Source of the DNA: a virus
Virus record (IMG/VR): IMGVR_UViG_3300042900_000531
Coordinates: 22,199 to 86,198 of that record
Direction: 5' to 3' (one strand)
DNA: 64,000 bases
Shown: one piece after another, positions 54,373 through 61,781 of the stretch
Layout of the letters: each line of letters opens with the position of its first letter
Numbering within the stretch: position 1 is the stretch's first letter
Notes under the pieces: model-generated
What the model was told of the DNA's origin: nothing
What the model saw: only the letters and a program-made list of their open reading frames with translations
Databases searched by the model: none
Program-made: the position numbers and the translations under genes

Positions 54373-55614
54373 ATGTTAACACCTGCCGATTTTATATATA
54401 ATGAACAATCTTCTTCGGAGTATATTGAATTCAACTATAGTCCTTTAGCTCTTGCTGGTCGTTATTCTTCTTATTCTGTCTCTGATTATTTCTTAAAGAT
54501 ATCTGATCAGTCTTCTACTGTTTCTCGGGAAATGAAAATTCAAAATCTTGAGTCTTTTCAAAGCTTTAATATAACTGTTGCAGAAAATGCAATGAAAGAA
54601 CTTAAATCTGCTATTTCTCATCGTTCTTTTTCTGAAGATGAATCTCTTTTATTCCCAGGAGTTAGACATTTGTCACCTGGAATTATACTATTTGAACGTC
54701 CTCCGTGTCATAAAGTGGTATCAACTTACAATGATTACAGAGATCAAATAAGTAGTCAAACTGGTACATCGGAATACTACCTGCCTATTCCCTGGCAAGT
54801 CTATATTGCTATGTACAATCCAGAAGACATGAGATTAGTTTCTGTTAAGATGTTTTTTACATCTAACTCTTTAGCTTCATTGGACCAACCTATTTACTCT
54901 CCTCCTTTGTACAACTTTTATTCTAATGGCACTTTGTGCAGACCTTTCTTTAGTAACATGGAAGACATTGAGAAATACCCTAAAGATCTTTCTGGGGTAA
55001 TTGCTTCTGCTTACGACTGGATCTGGAACAGTGGTTTTAATTTCGATATTACTGAAAGTATATCTTTCTTTTTGCATTGTAAAAAGTATGAACAGTTTGA
55101 AAAATATTTAAATCCTCAAACTATGCCTAATATGAATTGGTTGCGAGATCATAATTTATATAGTCTTCCTTCTAACTTGCCTTCTCAATGGCACAGTCCT
55201 TTCTTCAAATGCTGGGAACAAGTTCCTCTTTCTGAAATTTCTAAATTATCTTGGAATACTTTCACTGAAACTGAGTTCTATTACCAGCATATAAACAACC
55301 TCAGAGATAACTTAATTCATGAATTTTGTGATTCTCATGATTATGTTATTCACGAAACTGATTCTGATGAGGATGATTGCCACAGTGATTATTGCTCCGA
55401 CAATTGTGTTCATCTTCACGAATTTTCTGAACTAGAAGCTTATCAAAAATTTATTGCTAAGCGCTTCTTATCTGAAAACCGTACTTTAACTCAAGCTTTA
55501 GATGATTCTGTTAAATTCTTGAATTCTCATAGAATCAATATTAAACCATCTTCTTACATTCAGTGTAGACAGATGTTCTCTAATATTATTCAGAATTCTG
55601 TTCTTCCGTCTTGA
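54373..55614 (+). CDS. E2-like protein (PRTRC-B-like), 413 aa
   Basis: Paralogue of the gene 4 bases upstream: P-G-V-R-H-L-S-P...F-E-R-P-P-C, I-P-W-Q-V-Y-I-A, S-P-P-L-Y-N-F-Y-S-N-G-T-L-C189-R, then A-Y-D-W-I-W-N-S-G-F-N-F-D. C189 is the proposed catalytic cysteine; P-x-Y-N-x-Y-x-x-G-x-x-C is closest of the three to PRTRC-B. An Asp/Cys/His cluster (DSDEDDCHSDYCSDNCVHLH) near residue 340 may bind metal. Divergent from its neighbour, so the duplication is old. Confidence 0.7.
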   Translation: MLTPADFIYNEQSSSEYIEFNYSPLALAGRYSSYSVSDYFLKISDQSSTVSREMKIQNLESFQSFNITVAENAMKELKSAISHRSFSEDESLLFPGVRHLSPGIILFERPPCHKVVSTYNDYRDQISSQTGTSEYYLPIPWQVYIAMYNPEDMRLVSVKMFFTSNSLASLDQPIYSPPLYNFYSNGTLCRPFFSNMEDIEKYPKDLSGVIASAYDWIWNSGFNFDITESISFFLHCKKYEQFEKYLNPQTMPNMNWLRDHNLYSLPSNLPSQWHSPFFKCWEQVPLSEISKLSWNTFTETEFYYQHINNLRDNLIHEFCDSHDYVIHETDSDEDDCHSDYCSDNCVHLHEFSELEAYQKFIAKRFLSENRTLTQALDDSVKFLNSHRINIKPSSYIQCRQMFSNIIQNSVLPS

Positions 55615-55639
55615 CTTTTATATACCTTTTTGTTATTAT
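55611..55639 (+). promoter_or_regulatory. Sigma70-like promoter for the MerR-like/SSB operon
   Basis: TTGACT (55611-55616), 17-base spacer, TATTAT (55634-55639). The -35 box overlaps the stop codon of the upstream E2-like gene; the ATG is 31 bases downstream of the -10. Confidence 0.55.
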
Positions 55640-55669
55640 ATATAATCTAAGCTTGAAAAGGTAATACGA

Positions 55670-55984
55670 ATGACCAAAAACAAATCATCTCAGCCTTCTT
55701 TTAACAGATCTGAAGTAGCTAAAATTCTCAATGTTTCTACATTGACTATCGCTAATCGAGAAAAAAATAATAAGTACCCTAACCCTAGAAGAGATTTAAA
55801 TAATTACAGAATTTATACTATAAATGATGTTTTAAATCTTCAACTTATAACATATAATCATGTTGATCCAAAACCTGTTATATCTGTTTTGTACGACAAA
55901 GGTTATAAGGATACTAAATATCTTGGCCAAATAATTGACGAAGCTTTATCGAATAGGGTGAATACAAATGTCAACAGAAGATAA
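55670..55984 (+). CDS. MerR-type HTH protein, 104 aa
   Basis: AAAGGTAATACGA before the ATG. Residues about 12-60 form a MerR-like winged HTH: F-N-R-S-E-V-A-K-I-L-N-V-S-T-L-T-I-A-N, N-Y-R-I-Y-T-I-N-D-V. No effector domain. It heads the operon with ssb and may autoregulate it. Overlaps the next gene by 17 bases. Confidence 0.75.
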   Translation: MTKNKSSQPSFNRSEVAKILNVSTLTIANREKNNKYPNPRRDLNNYRIYTINDVLNLQLITYNHVDPKPVISVLYDKGYKDTKYLGQIIDEALSNRVNTNVNRR

Positions 55985-56210
55985 TCAAAAAGAACAGGAG
56001 TATGCTGAAGGATTTAAACTTCTTGAAGACATTCCTGAAGGCACTACCACAGATGTGGTTACAGATCTCAAGATGGGTATATATAATTTATACCTTAATC
56101 TTTTGAACTACCTTATGGTAGAATATGGTTCAGCAGAAGCAGTTAGAATTTCTACTGAATTTTTAGATCAAATATCTAATACATTTAAAGATACATTAAA
56201 CAAAGAATAA
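55968..56210 (+). CDS. Acidic helical protein, 80 aa
   Basis: ATG 55968 lies in the end of the MerR-like gene. Acidic N-terminus then two helices. No family recognised. Sits directly before ssb. Confidence 0.65.
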   Translation: MSTEDNQKEQEYAEGFKLLEDIPEGTTTDVVTDLKMGIYNLYLNLLNYLMVEYGSAEAVRISTEFLDQISNTFKDTLNKE

Positions 56211-56225
56211 TTGGAGACAATAGAA

Positions 56226-56660
56226 ATGATAGATCCACGTAACAACGTAATATTAACAGCAGGCATCGTGTCTGATCCAGAAGTGATTGCTAATGGCAAC
56301 ATTGCTAAATTCAGAATTGCAGTTGACTTTGCAGGCAGCGAAAAAGGTGCAGGCGTAACTTCAGGATACTTTGATGTTACCTATTACCTTAAAGATGGAA
56401 CAGACTTTGCTACTAAGAATGCTTCGTTTGTTTCTAAGCAAATCAGCGAAGGCAAAATGAAAAAGGGTTCACAAGTTCAGCTTGTTGGACGCTTGGTTCA
56501 AGAGCGTTGGCAGCAAGAAGGATCAGCTCGTTCGAAGATTGTTATTGTTGCAGAAGCCCTAACTTATGTTGGCTCTTCCTTCCAGAAGTCCGACACAGCA
56601 GCAACTAACGATCAGACTAAGCAAGCTGGATCAGCTAACTCTGTTCCGGATGAGTTCTAA
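56226..56660 (+). CDS. ssb: Single-stranded DNA-binding protein
   Basis: ATG 56226 follows TTGGAGACAATAGAA. OB fold of SSB: N-x-x-L-T-A-G-I-V-S-D-P-E, A-K-F-R-I-A-V, Y-F-D-V-T-Y-Y, strand G-S-Q-V-Q-L-V-G-R-L-V-Q-E-R-W, and K-I-V-I-V-A-E. Disordered Ser/Ala/Asn region then the acidic tip V-P-D-E-F. It coats ssDNA in replication and recombination beside RecA. Overlaps the UDG-fold gene, suggesting a shared repair role. Confidence 0.93.
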   Translation: MIDPRNNVILTAGIVSDPEVIANGNIAKFRIAVDFAGSEKGAGVTSGYFDVTYYLKDGTDFATKNASFVSKQISEGKMKKGSQVQLVGRLVQERWQQEGSARSKIVIVAEALTYVGSSFQKSDTAATNDQTKQAGSANSVPDEF

Positions 56661-57408
56661 TTCATTTGACGCTTCCTTAGTAGAAGAAATTATAAACGAA
56701 GCTTTATCTGAATCTCCATCAGTTGAGAGATCTTATGGTCAACTCGGCTTTATGGAGACAGATATAGTTTCTAATATATTCTCAGCAATTGATAAGAAGT
56801 TGCCAAATGCAGATGTTGCTAACATCATTAAAGAGGCAAGAGTTTCTTCTAATTCTTTAAAAACTTCTTTAAAGATTACAGACCTGCATACAGTTACTCA
56901 CAATTGTAGGAAGTGTCAATTTTCTTCTAGTCCAGTTTTACCTAAATGGAATGTTAATAACCCTGACGTTTTATTTATATTTGAGACTTCCTATTTAGAT
57001 CAAGCTTCTTCTGATTTCTTCATATCTTCTTTGAAAGAAGTAGGATTCTCTTCAGAAAAAGCCTGTGTAACATATCTACTGAGATGTCCTACCAGGGATG
57101 TAGATCAAAAATATATAGACAACTGTTTGCCATATCTTCATAACGAAATTCATATTATGAATCCTAAGATTATATGTCCAATAGGAAACACTGTTCTATC
57201 TAATCTTTTTGGCACAGACCTTAAAATAAAAGACTACAAACAAAAATTAAACTGGCTAGGTAGTTGGCCAATATATCCACTCTATTCTTTAAACTATGTT
57301 TTAAAATCTGGAGAACCTGCTCAAGCTTCCTTCAAGGAAGATATCTTACAAGTGTACCAATTTATATATAAGAAAGGCAATAAAAATGGAGCTCACATAC
57401 CTGAATGA
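56650..57408 (+). CDS. Uracil-DNA-glycosylase-fold protein with altered active site, 252 aa
   Basis: Starts inside ssb. An acidic helical N-terminus precedes a UDG-superfamily core: C-R-K-C, D-V-L-F-I-F, T-Y-L-L-R-C-P-T-R, C-L-P-Y-L...I-M-N-P-K-I-I-C-P-I-G-N-T-V-L. These are family 4/5 landmarks with possible Fe-S Cys. The G-E-A-P-G active-site motif is replaced by F-E-T-S-Y and the H-P-S/A motif is missing, so base excision is doubtful; like SPO1-type UDG-fold replication proteins it may act structurally. Confidence 0.7.
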   Translation: MSSNSFDASLVEEIINEALSESPSVERSYGQLGFMETDIVSNIFSAIDKKLPNADVANIIKEARVSSNSLKTSLKITDLHTVTHNCRKCQFSSSPVLPKWNVNNPDVLFIFETSYLDQASSDFFISSLKEVGFSSEKACVTYLLRCPTRDVDQKYIDNCLPYLHNEIHIMNPKIICPIGNTVLSNLFGTDLKIKDYKQKLNWLGSWPIYPLYSLNYVLKSGEPAQASFKEDILQVYQFIYKKGNKNGAHIPE

Positions 57409-57766
57409 TAAAGCTATAGCTTCTATCTCAGACTACGAGATGTCCAAGTTTCAAAAAGTCGTTGCCCTCGACATTAAGTCTTCTGAAACATCTGATGAAG
57501 TTAGAACATATCTTCACTCTCATCTTGAACTTTGGCATTACAGTCTTCAATTAGTTAGAAGAGAAATTGAACTTCAACTATCTTGCCAGAAAAGTAAAGT
57601 TGAAATGCATAAAAATAATTTAAGAAAAAACAGTTCTCAGTATTCTGAGTCTCAAGTTCTAGATTATGTTAACAAACAAAACAACTGGAGAATGACAGCT
57701 GTCAAGTTTCTTTCTAATATTGAAAGAAGAACTCTCTACGTAAAGCTACTGTTAAAGAACAAGTGA
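57386..57766 (+). CDS. Helical protein, 126 aa
   Basis: GAAAGGCAATAAAA before the ATG, overlapping the UDG-fold gene by 23 bases. Charged long helices, probable coiled coil. No family recognised. Confidence 0.7.
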   Translation: MELTYLNDKAIASISDYEMSKFQKVVALDIKSSETSDEVRTYLHSHLELWHYSLQLVRREIELQLSCQKSKVEMHKNNLRKNSSQYSESQVLDYVNKQNNWRMTAVKFLSNIERRTLYVKLLLKNK

Positions 57767-57767
57767 T

Positions 57768-58193
57768 ATGAACATTTCTATAGAGTCAATACAATCTTTA
57801 GACTCTTCTTTTTTTGAAGAGGACTCTTATGAATTTTTAATATTTTATCAGTCTTACAAAGACTGGAAAGTATATGATTCTACAGAAATATCTAATCAAG
57901 TTGCTCTGTCTCTTGCTAATAATTTTATGAATTTTCACGGAAAGATTCCTTTTCCTGAAGATATTCTTAATGACCTATACTGGAGTGCTGTACCATTAAA
58001 CACTTTCAGATATAAGTTATTACAAAATCTAGAATGTGGACTAGTAGATCCTACTGACACTCAACCTGGGTATATTGTTGAAGGTGTATGTTGGACTAAC
58101 GGATTTGTCTATGTCGTTAGAGACAAAAAAAATATTATTCAAATCAAATTATTTATAGACTCAGAAACTTATACCAATTATGGATACCCTTAG
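57768..58193 (+). CDS. Hypothetical protein, 141 aa
   Basis: Begins one base after the previous stop. Acidic, aromatic-rich alpha/beta. No family recognised. Ends 20 bases before tRNA-Arg. Confidence 0.65.
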   Translation: MNISIESIQSLDSSFFEEDSYEFLIFYQSYKDWKVYDSTEISNQVALSLANNFMNFHGKIPFPEDILNDLYWSAVPLNTFRYKLLQNLECGLVDPTDTQPGYIVEGVCWTNGFVYVVRDKKNIIQIKLFIDSETYTNYGYP

Positions 58194-58213
58194 TGGTGAT
58201 ATAATTGTTTATT

Positions 58214-58285
58214 GCCTCTGTAGTTAAATGGATATAACATGGGACTTCTAATCCCCCGTTCTAGGTTCGATTCCTAGTGGAGGCG
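58214..58285 (+). tRNA. tRNA-Arg (anticodon TCT)
   Basis: Acceptor GCCTCTG/TGGAGGC, anticodon loop CTTCTAA, T-arm CTAGG-TTCGATT-CCTAG. No CCA. Decodes AGA, a codon favoured here and rare in most actinobacteria, so it supplements the host set. Confidence 0.94.
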
Positions 58286-58358
58286 CAAAGGGTAGCTATT
58301 GCTCAGGTCCATCGAAATACTAGAATAATAGCTGCTCTTTATAATCGAAAGTAAAAAT

Positions 58359-58604
58359 ATGGAAACATTTAAATTACACAACTTTAAAGAGAGTAGCGTT
58401 TTACATGCTGCCTCTTGGAATAATGAGACAAGAGATCTTATTATCATTTTTCGTTCAAGAGCAGTTTGGCTTTATCGCCAAGTTCCTGAAACTATCTACG
58501 AAAATTTTATTGCAGCTACCTCTTCAGGTCAGTTCTTTAATGTTAACATAAGAGACACCTATCTTTCTCAGTGCTTGTACAAACAAGGGGAAACAGTTGT
58601 CTAA
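58359..58604 (+). CDS. KTSC-domain protein, 81 aa
   Basis: The KTSC domain fills the protein: S-S-V-L-H-A-A-S-W, then L-I-I-I-F-R-S-R-A-V-W-L-Y-R-Q-V-P, F-I-A-A-T-S-S-G-Q-F-F-N, I-R-D-T-Y. KTSC modules occur with RNA-processing proteins and alone in phages; function not settled. Weak start context (GAAAGTAAAAAT). Confidence 0.82.
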   Translation: METFKLHNFKESSVLHAASWNNETRDLIIIFRSRAVWLYRQVPETIYENFIAATSSGQFFNVNIRDTYLSQCLYKQGETVV

Positions 58605-58746
58605 ACGTAAAAAGAACAAAAATACATACAAACAGAAATCTCATAATTACTATACCCATCAAACTAAAGACCCTAGGCAAATTAAAGAAATTGCTTTAAA
58701 AGTCTTTGGTTCTTTATATTATAATCCTAATCAAGAATCTATTTAA
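58597..58746 (+). CDS. Small basic protein, TTG start, 49 aa
   Basis: AAGGGGAAACAG selects TTG 58597, overlapping the KTSC stop by 8 bases. Very basic N-terminus (SKRKKNKNTYKQK) suggesting nucleic-acid contact. No family recognised. Confidence 0.55.
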   Translation: MSKRKKNKNTYKQKSHNYYTHQTKDPRQIKEIALKVFGSLYYNPNQESI

Positions 58747-58747
58747 A

Positions 58748-58776
58748 TTGTTTTTGTCCAGGATATGTAGTATAAT
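58748..58776 (+). promoter_or_regulatory. Sigma70-like promoter of the proteasome-like gene
   Basis: TTGTTT (58748-58753), 17-base spacer, perfect TATAAT (58771-58776), start codon 32 bases downstream. Starts one base after the previous stop. Confidence 0.65.
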
Positions 58777-58808
58777 CCTTTTGCCGATATTTATAAACGA
58801 GGATTTAC

Positions 58809-59420
58809 ATGACTACAATAATTGGAGTTCAAGGTGATGGTTTCAGTATTATTTGTACAGATTCCAGAATATCTTCTATGGACGATGGTGGTTTCGCCTC
58901 TCAAATAACAACTTTAGGAAAAAACTCTTCTAAGGTAGCAGTTAATGGTAGATACCTTTTAGGTGCTGCTGGAGATGTTAGAGCTATAAATATCCTGCAT
59001 CACGTCTTTCAGCCACCTGTACCACCACCAGGCACAACAGATTCTAAGTTGGACCAGTTCTTTACTAGTAAGTTTATACCATCTTTAAGAGCTACATTTG
59101 AAGTTCAAGGTTATGCTGCTCCTGAAAGAGATGAGTCAAGCCACATAGCTGAGCAGGGCTCTACTGTCATCTGTTCCATTAATGGCTCCATCTATGTTGT
59201 GGATGGAGACTACTCTTGGACATCTGACGTCAGTGGCCTCTACGCGCTCGGTACAGGCGCTTCCTACGCTCTAGGTGCTATGTCTATCCTCTTTCCTAAA
59301 AAGGGCATTCCTAACATCGCTCAGGCTAAAACTTTCTGCCTTAAAGCTATTGCGGTTTCTGCAAAATTTGACCCCTATACTGGTCCCCCTTACTATTGTT
59401 ATGTACAGGAAGAGTCATAG
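58809..59420 (+). CDS. Proteasome beta-type Ntn hydrolase (peptidase family T1-like), 203 aa
   Basis: AAACGAGGATTTAC before the ATG. After Met removal Thr becomes residue 1: T-T-I-I-G-V-Q-G-D-G. With mature numbering, Asp17 (C-T-D-S-R) and a Lys in the position of Lys33 (G-K-N-S-S-K, Lys37 after a four-residue insertion) complete the T1 active set; A-A-G-D-V-R-A and Y-A-L-G-T-G-A-S-Y-A-L-G-A are the usual proteasome strands and helix. No propeptide, as in HslV. It resembles simple beta/HslV-like subunits, with no alpha subunit or HslU nearby. Predicted compartmental protease; the unfoldase partner may be the Ycf46-like or ClpB-like ATPase. Confidence 0.85.
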   Translation: MTTIIGVQGDGFSIICTDSRISSMDDGGFASQITTLGKNSSKVAVNGRYLLGAAGDVRAINILHHVFQPPVPPPGTTDSKLDQFFTSKFIPSLRATFEVQGYAAPERDESSHIAEQGSTVICSINGSIYVVDGDYSWTSDVSGLYALGTGASYALGAMSILFPKKGIPNIAQAKTFCLKAIAVSAKFDPYTGPPYYCYVQEES

Positions 59421-59432
59421 AACGGAATAATA

Positions 59433-59744
59433 ATGGATTTTGATAAACTTACATGCAGCTCTTGCAGCATTGAATGGAACCGTCAGAAAACTAGAGGAAG
59501 AAAACCAAAGGTTTGTCCAGATTGTACCATTAAACCAATAGACGAAGTAGAAGAAGAAGATCCTACGGAAGACATTCCTTTGTCTCCGGAACCTCGTCGT
59601 GCAAAAACTAAGTATCCACCTAATACAAAATGGTTATGCCATTCTTGTCAAGCCACCGTTAAAATCGGTATTGGTATTAACGAGGAGCCAACACACAAAT
59701 GTCAGAAAAGACTTAAAAAAGTCTTTCCTTTAGAAAGAGTTTAA
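59433..59744 (+). CDS. Double zinc-ribbon protein, 103 aa
   Basis: C-S-S-C...C-P-D-C in the first 32 residues and C-H-S-C...C near residues 73-95, joined by an acidic Pro-rich linker. Downstream of the protease in the same operon; may bind substrates or the Ubl, but this is guesswork. Confidence 0.7.
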   Translation: MDFDKLTCSSCSIEWNRQKTRGRKPKVCPDCTIKPIDEVEEEDPTEDIPLSPEPRRAKTKYPPNTKWLCHSCQATVKIGIGINEEPTHKCQKRLKKVFPLERV

Positions 59745-59751
59745 TATCTTA

Positions 59752-60105
59752 ATGATTAGTTCCAATTGGCCTATGCCACAAAATTCAAAGGTATCAAAAA
59801 ATGAAAACTCTAATTCTATCAAGAGTACTGAATCTAATAAAAATTCTTCTCTCTTTAACAACACTGATATTAAAAATTTCATTGCCTCAAAACAAGAGTT
59901 TATTACTAACAGTAGTTTAAACCCTAAACTAAAAAGCGAATTAAAATCTGCTCTTGATGATTTAGCTAAATTTATTAATCACAATCAATTAAAAGGTAAG
60001 CACTTTCAAATAGGTTTTGCTGTAGATGATATGAGTGAATTAGCTGTTATCCAACAAGGATTTCAAGAACAGTTTATTGATCAATCAGACAACGATCCAT
60101 TTTAA
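59752..60105 (+). CDS. Hypothetical protein with acidic DPF tail, 117 aa
   Basis: Starts right after the previous gene. Asn/Ser/Lys-rich disordered N-terminus, helical middle, and a C-terminus S-D-N-D-P-F matching the tails at 21484 and 23630. No family recognised. Confidence 0.65.
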   Translation: MISSNWPMPQNSKVSKNENSNSIKSTESNKNSSLFNNTDIKNFIASKQEFITNSSLNPKLKSELKSALDDLAKFINHNQLKGKHFQIGFAVDDMSELAVIQQGFQEQFIDQSDNDPF

Positions 60106-60109
60106 TATT

Positions 60110-60340
60110 ATGAATTTTGACGAGTGGATTAAAATAGGTTTAGATAACAATTGGTGTGGACCAGCTGTATGCTATACTCATGACGGTCTTCCTATGAGTG
60201 AAGAAGAAGATGATGAGTTTGCAGACGGATCAGATCCTTGCATGCACATTATCCGTCTTTATGAAGACGATGAACATAAAATTAAAATTGAGAGTGTACA
60301 CTCTCCTTCTATCTGGAGAAAACCTTATGAACCAAAGTAA
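60110..60340 (+). CDS. Acidic hypothetical protein, 76 aa
   Basis: ATG 60110 four bases after the previous stop. Asp/Glu-rich with several Trp; no family recognised. Overlaps the next gene. Confidence 0.65.
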   Translation: MNFDEWIKIGLDNNWCGPAVCYTHDGLPMSEEEDDEFADGSDPCMHIIRLYEDDEHKIKIESVHSPSIWRKPYEPK

Positions 60341-60497
60341 AGAAGAACTTTTGGAGTGGGTTACTAAATGCCCAGAATGTGCTGTTGCCAAAATCGAGAT
60401 TCTTCAAATGGATCTTGATGAATGGAAATCGATTGCTCAGTATCGTGAGCAAGAAATGCACAGATTAGAAAACGCGTTAGCTCGTGGTTACACCTAA
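60327..60497 (+). CDS. Small coiled-coil protein with one C-x2-C, 56 aa
   Basis: TGGAGAAAACCTT before ATG 60327. C-P-E-C followed by a charged helix. No family recognised. Confidence 0.6.
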   Translation: MNQSKEELLEWVTKCPECAVAKIEILQMDLDEWKSIAQYREQEMHRLENALARGYT

Positions 60498-60516
60498 TTA
60501 ATTTAATGGAGAAAAT

Positions 60517-60972
60517 ATGAAATCTTTAATTCAAGCTATTAACAATCTAACCAATGCTATAGTTAGATTGGCTACAACTGATAAAACTGTTACCCCAAAA
60601 CCTGTTTCTCAAATAACTACTTCTAATCCTTACACTGGAACTAGTTCAGTTAATGTAACTCCATCTTATGCTTCTACGGGTACAGAAGGTTGGTTTTCTT
60701 TAGATGCTTCTGAAAAAGAACAACTTTATTATATCTATAAAGCTATTAAGACTAAAGCTACAGATTCTAGCTATATTCCCAATTATACTAATTCTGACAT
60801 TGCTTTTACAAAAATGATGGATAACCTTCATGCTAATTGGCCTTCTTTCCATGCCCCAGTTCAAAACCTTATTCTTTTAAAAAGAAAATCTATTCAAGAT
60901 AAATATAATAAAAGAATAAATCCTTCTTCTAAAGAAGTATGGAATTTTCCTCATCAACACGAAAATCCTTAA
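60517..60972 (+). CDS. Hypothetical protein, 151 aa
   Basis: AATGGAGAAAATA before the ATG. Helical N-terminus, Thr/Ser-rich linker (about 25-65), then a helical basic domain. No family recognised. Confidence 0.7.
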   Translation: MKSLIQAINNLTNAIVRLATTDKTVTPKPVSQITTSNPYTGTSSVNVTPSYASTGTEGWFSLDASEKEQLYYIYKAIKTKATDSSYIPNYTNSDIAFTKMMDNLHANWPSFHAPVQNLILLKRKSIQDKYNKRINPSSKEVWNFPHQHENP

Positions 60973-60973
60973 A

Positions 60974-61171
60974 GTGAAAAGAGATATATCTTTTGAAGCT
61001 AAGGATAGATTGATTAGAACCTGGGGTCCTGAAGTTGTATTACAATGTTCTTGTGGTCAAGTACCATCACACTCTATGTGGGGACAATACTCAAATCCAC
61101 GTTGTCCTGTTTGCAAGCAGGTGTGTCACGTAATAAGTCAAGAGTGGGGATTTACTTCTGATGGATCATAA
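60974..61171 (+). CDS. Small zinc-ribbon protein, GTG start, 65 aa
   Basis: GTG 60974 lies one base after the previous stop; no early ATG in frame. C-S-C-G and, 18 residues on, C-P-V-C. Overlaps the next gene by 11 bases. Confidence 0.6.
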   Translation: MKRDISFEAKDRLIRTWGPEVVLQCSCGQVPSHSMWGQYSNPRCPVCKQVCHVISQEWGFTSDGS

Positions 61172-61364
61172 AGAAATGCGAGATGCTATGACTAGAGCAC
61201 TAAACCAGATACATAATGACTTTTGCAATAACTGCAAGAATCCTTTTGATGAAAATCAAGGCGGATACACAGATCTTATAACAGTTGATAAAATGTATAA
61301 GCTATGGTATTGTGACGACTGTTTTGAAGTGGTTGAAGATGAAGATGATTATTTCAAAGATTAA
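61161..61364 (+). CDS. Small zinc-binding protein, 67 aa
   Basis: C-N-N-C then C-D-D-C about 28 residues later, acidic tail. Overlaps neighbours on both sides. Confidence 0.65.
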   Translation: MDHKEMRDAMTRALNQIHNDFCNNCKNPFDENQGGYTDLITVDKMYKLWYCDDCFEVVEDEDDYFKD

Positions 61365-61545
61365 AAACCGTAGAAAGCATAAAGTTATTTTTAGGCTTCA
61401 ATCAACCGGTAAAAAGATTTGCACCGTTAAATTTACGGATAGAGAATTTTTGAGAATAACTCTTGCAGCTATGTCTGCAAATATTACTCTTGAAGATTTT
61501 TTTATTGACATAATAAGAAACGCAGGAAAAAATGACACACCATAA
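61345..61545 (+). CDS. Small basic protein, 66 aa
   Basis: Start at ATG 61345 or 61339, overlapping the previous gene. Basic N-terminus, then strand-helix (TDREFLRITLAAMSANITLEDF is spread over residues 34-55), reminiscent of ribbon-helix-helix proteins but not secure. Confidence 0.55.
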   Translation: MIISKIKNRRKHKVIFRLQSTGKKICTVKFTDREFLRITLAAMSANITLEDFFIDIIRNAGKNDTP

Positions 61546-61756
61546 TCCTATTGCAGAGGCAATAAAGAAATTAAAGCGTCATCCTAATAATTCTGATCAA
61601 CCTGATCTTACCCAAAGTGAAACAATAACTAATCAGAGACAACTTATTAAATTCTGGGTAGATCACGCTAAAAGATTAGAACTAGAAAACCAAGATCTCA
61701 AACTTCAAATATCTACTCTACGTGAAGAGTACAACTATACGCAAATCCCTGAATAA
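61532..61756 (+). CDS. Coiled-coil protein, 74 aa
   Basis: Overlaps the previous gene by 14 bases. His/Asn-rich start and a long heptad helix (AKRLELENQDLKLQISTL). No family recognised. Confidence 0.6.
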   Translation: MTHHNPIAEAIKKLKRHPNNSDQPDLTQSETITNQRQLIKFWVDHAKRLELENQDLKLQISTLREEYNYTQIPE

Positions 61757-61781
61757 TTTTTAATACAATAAAGGAGATGTT

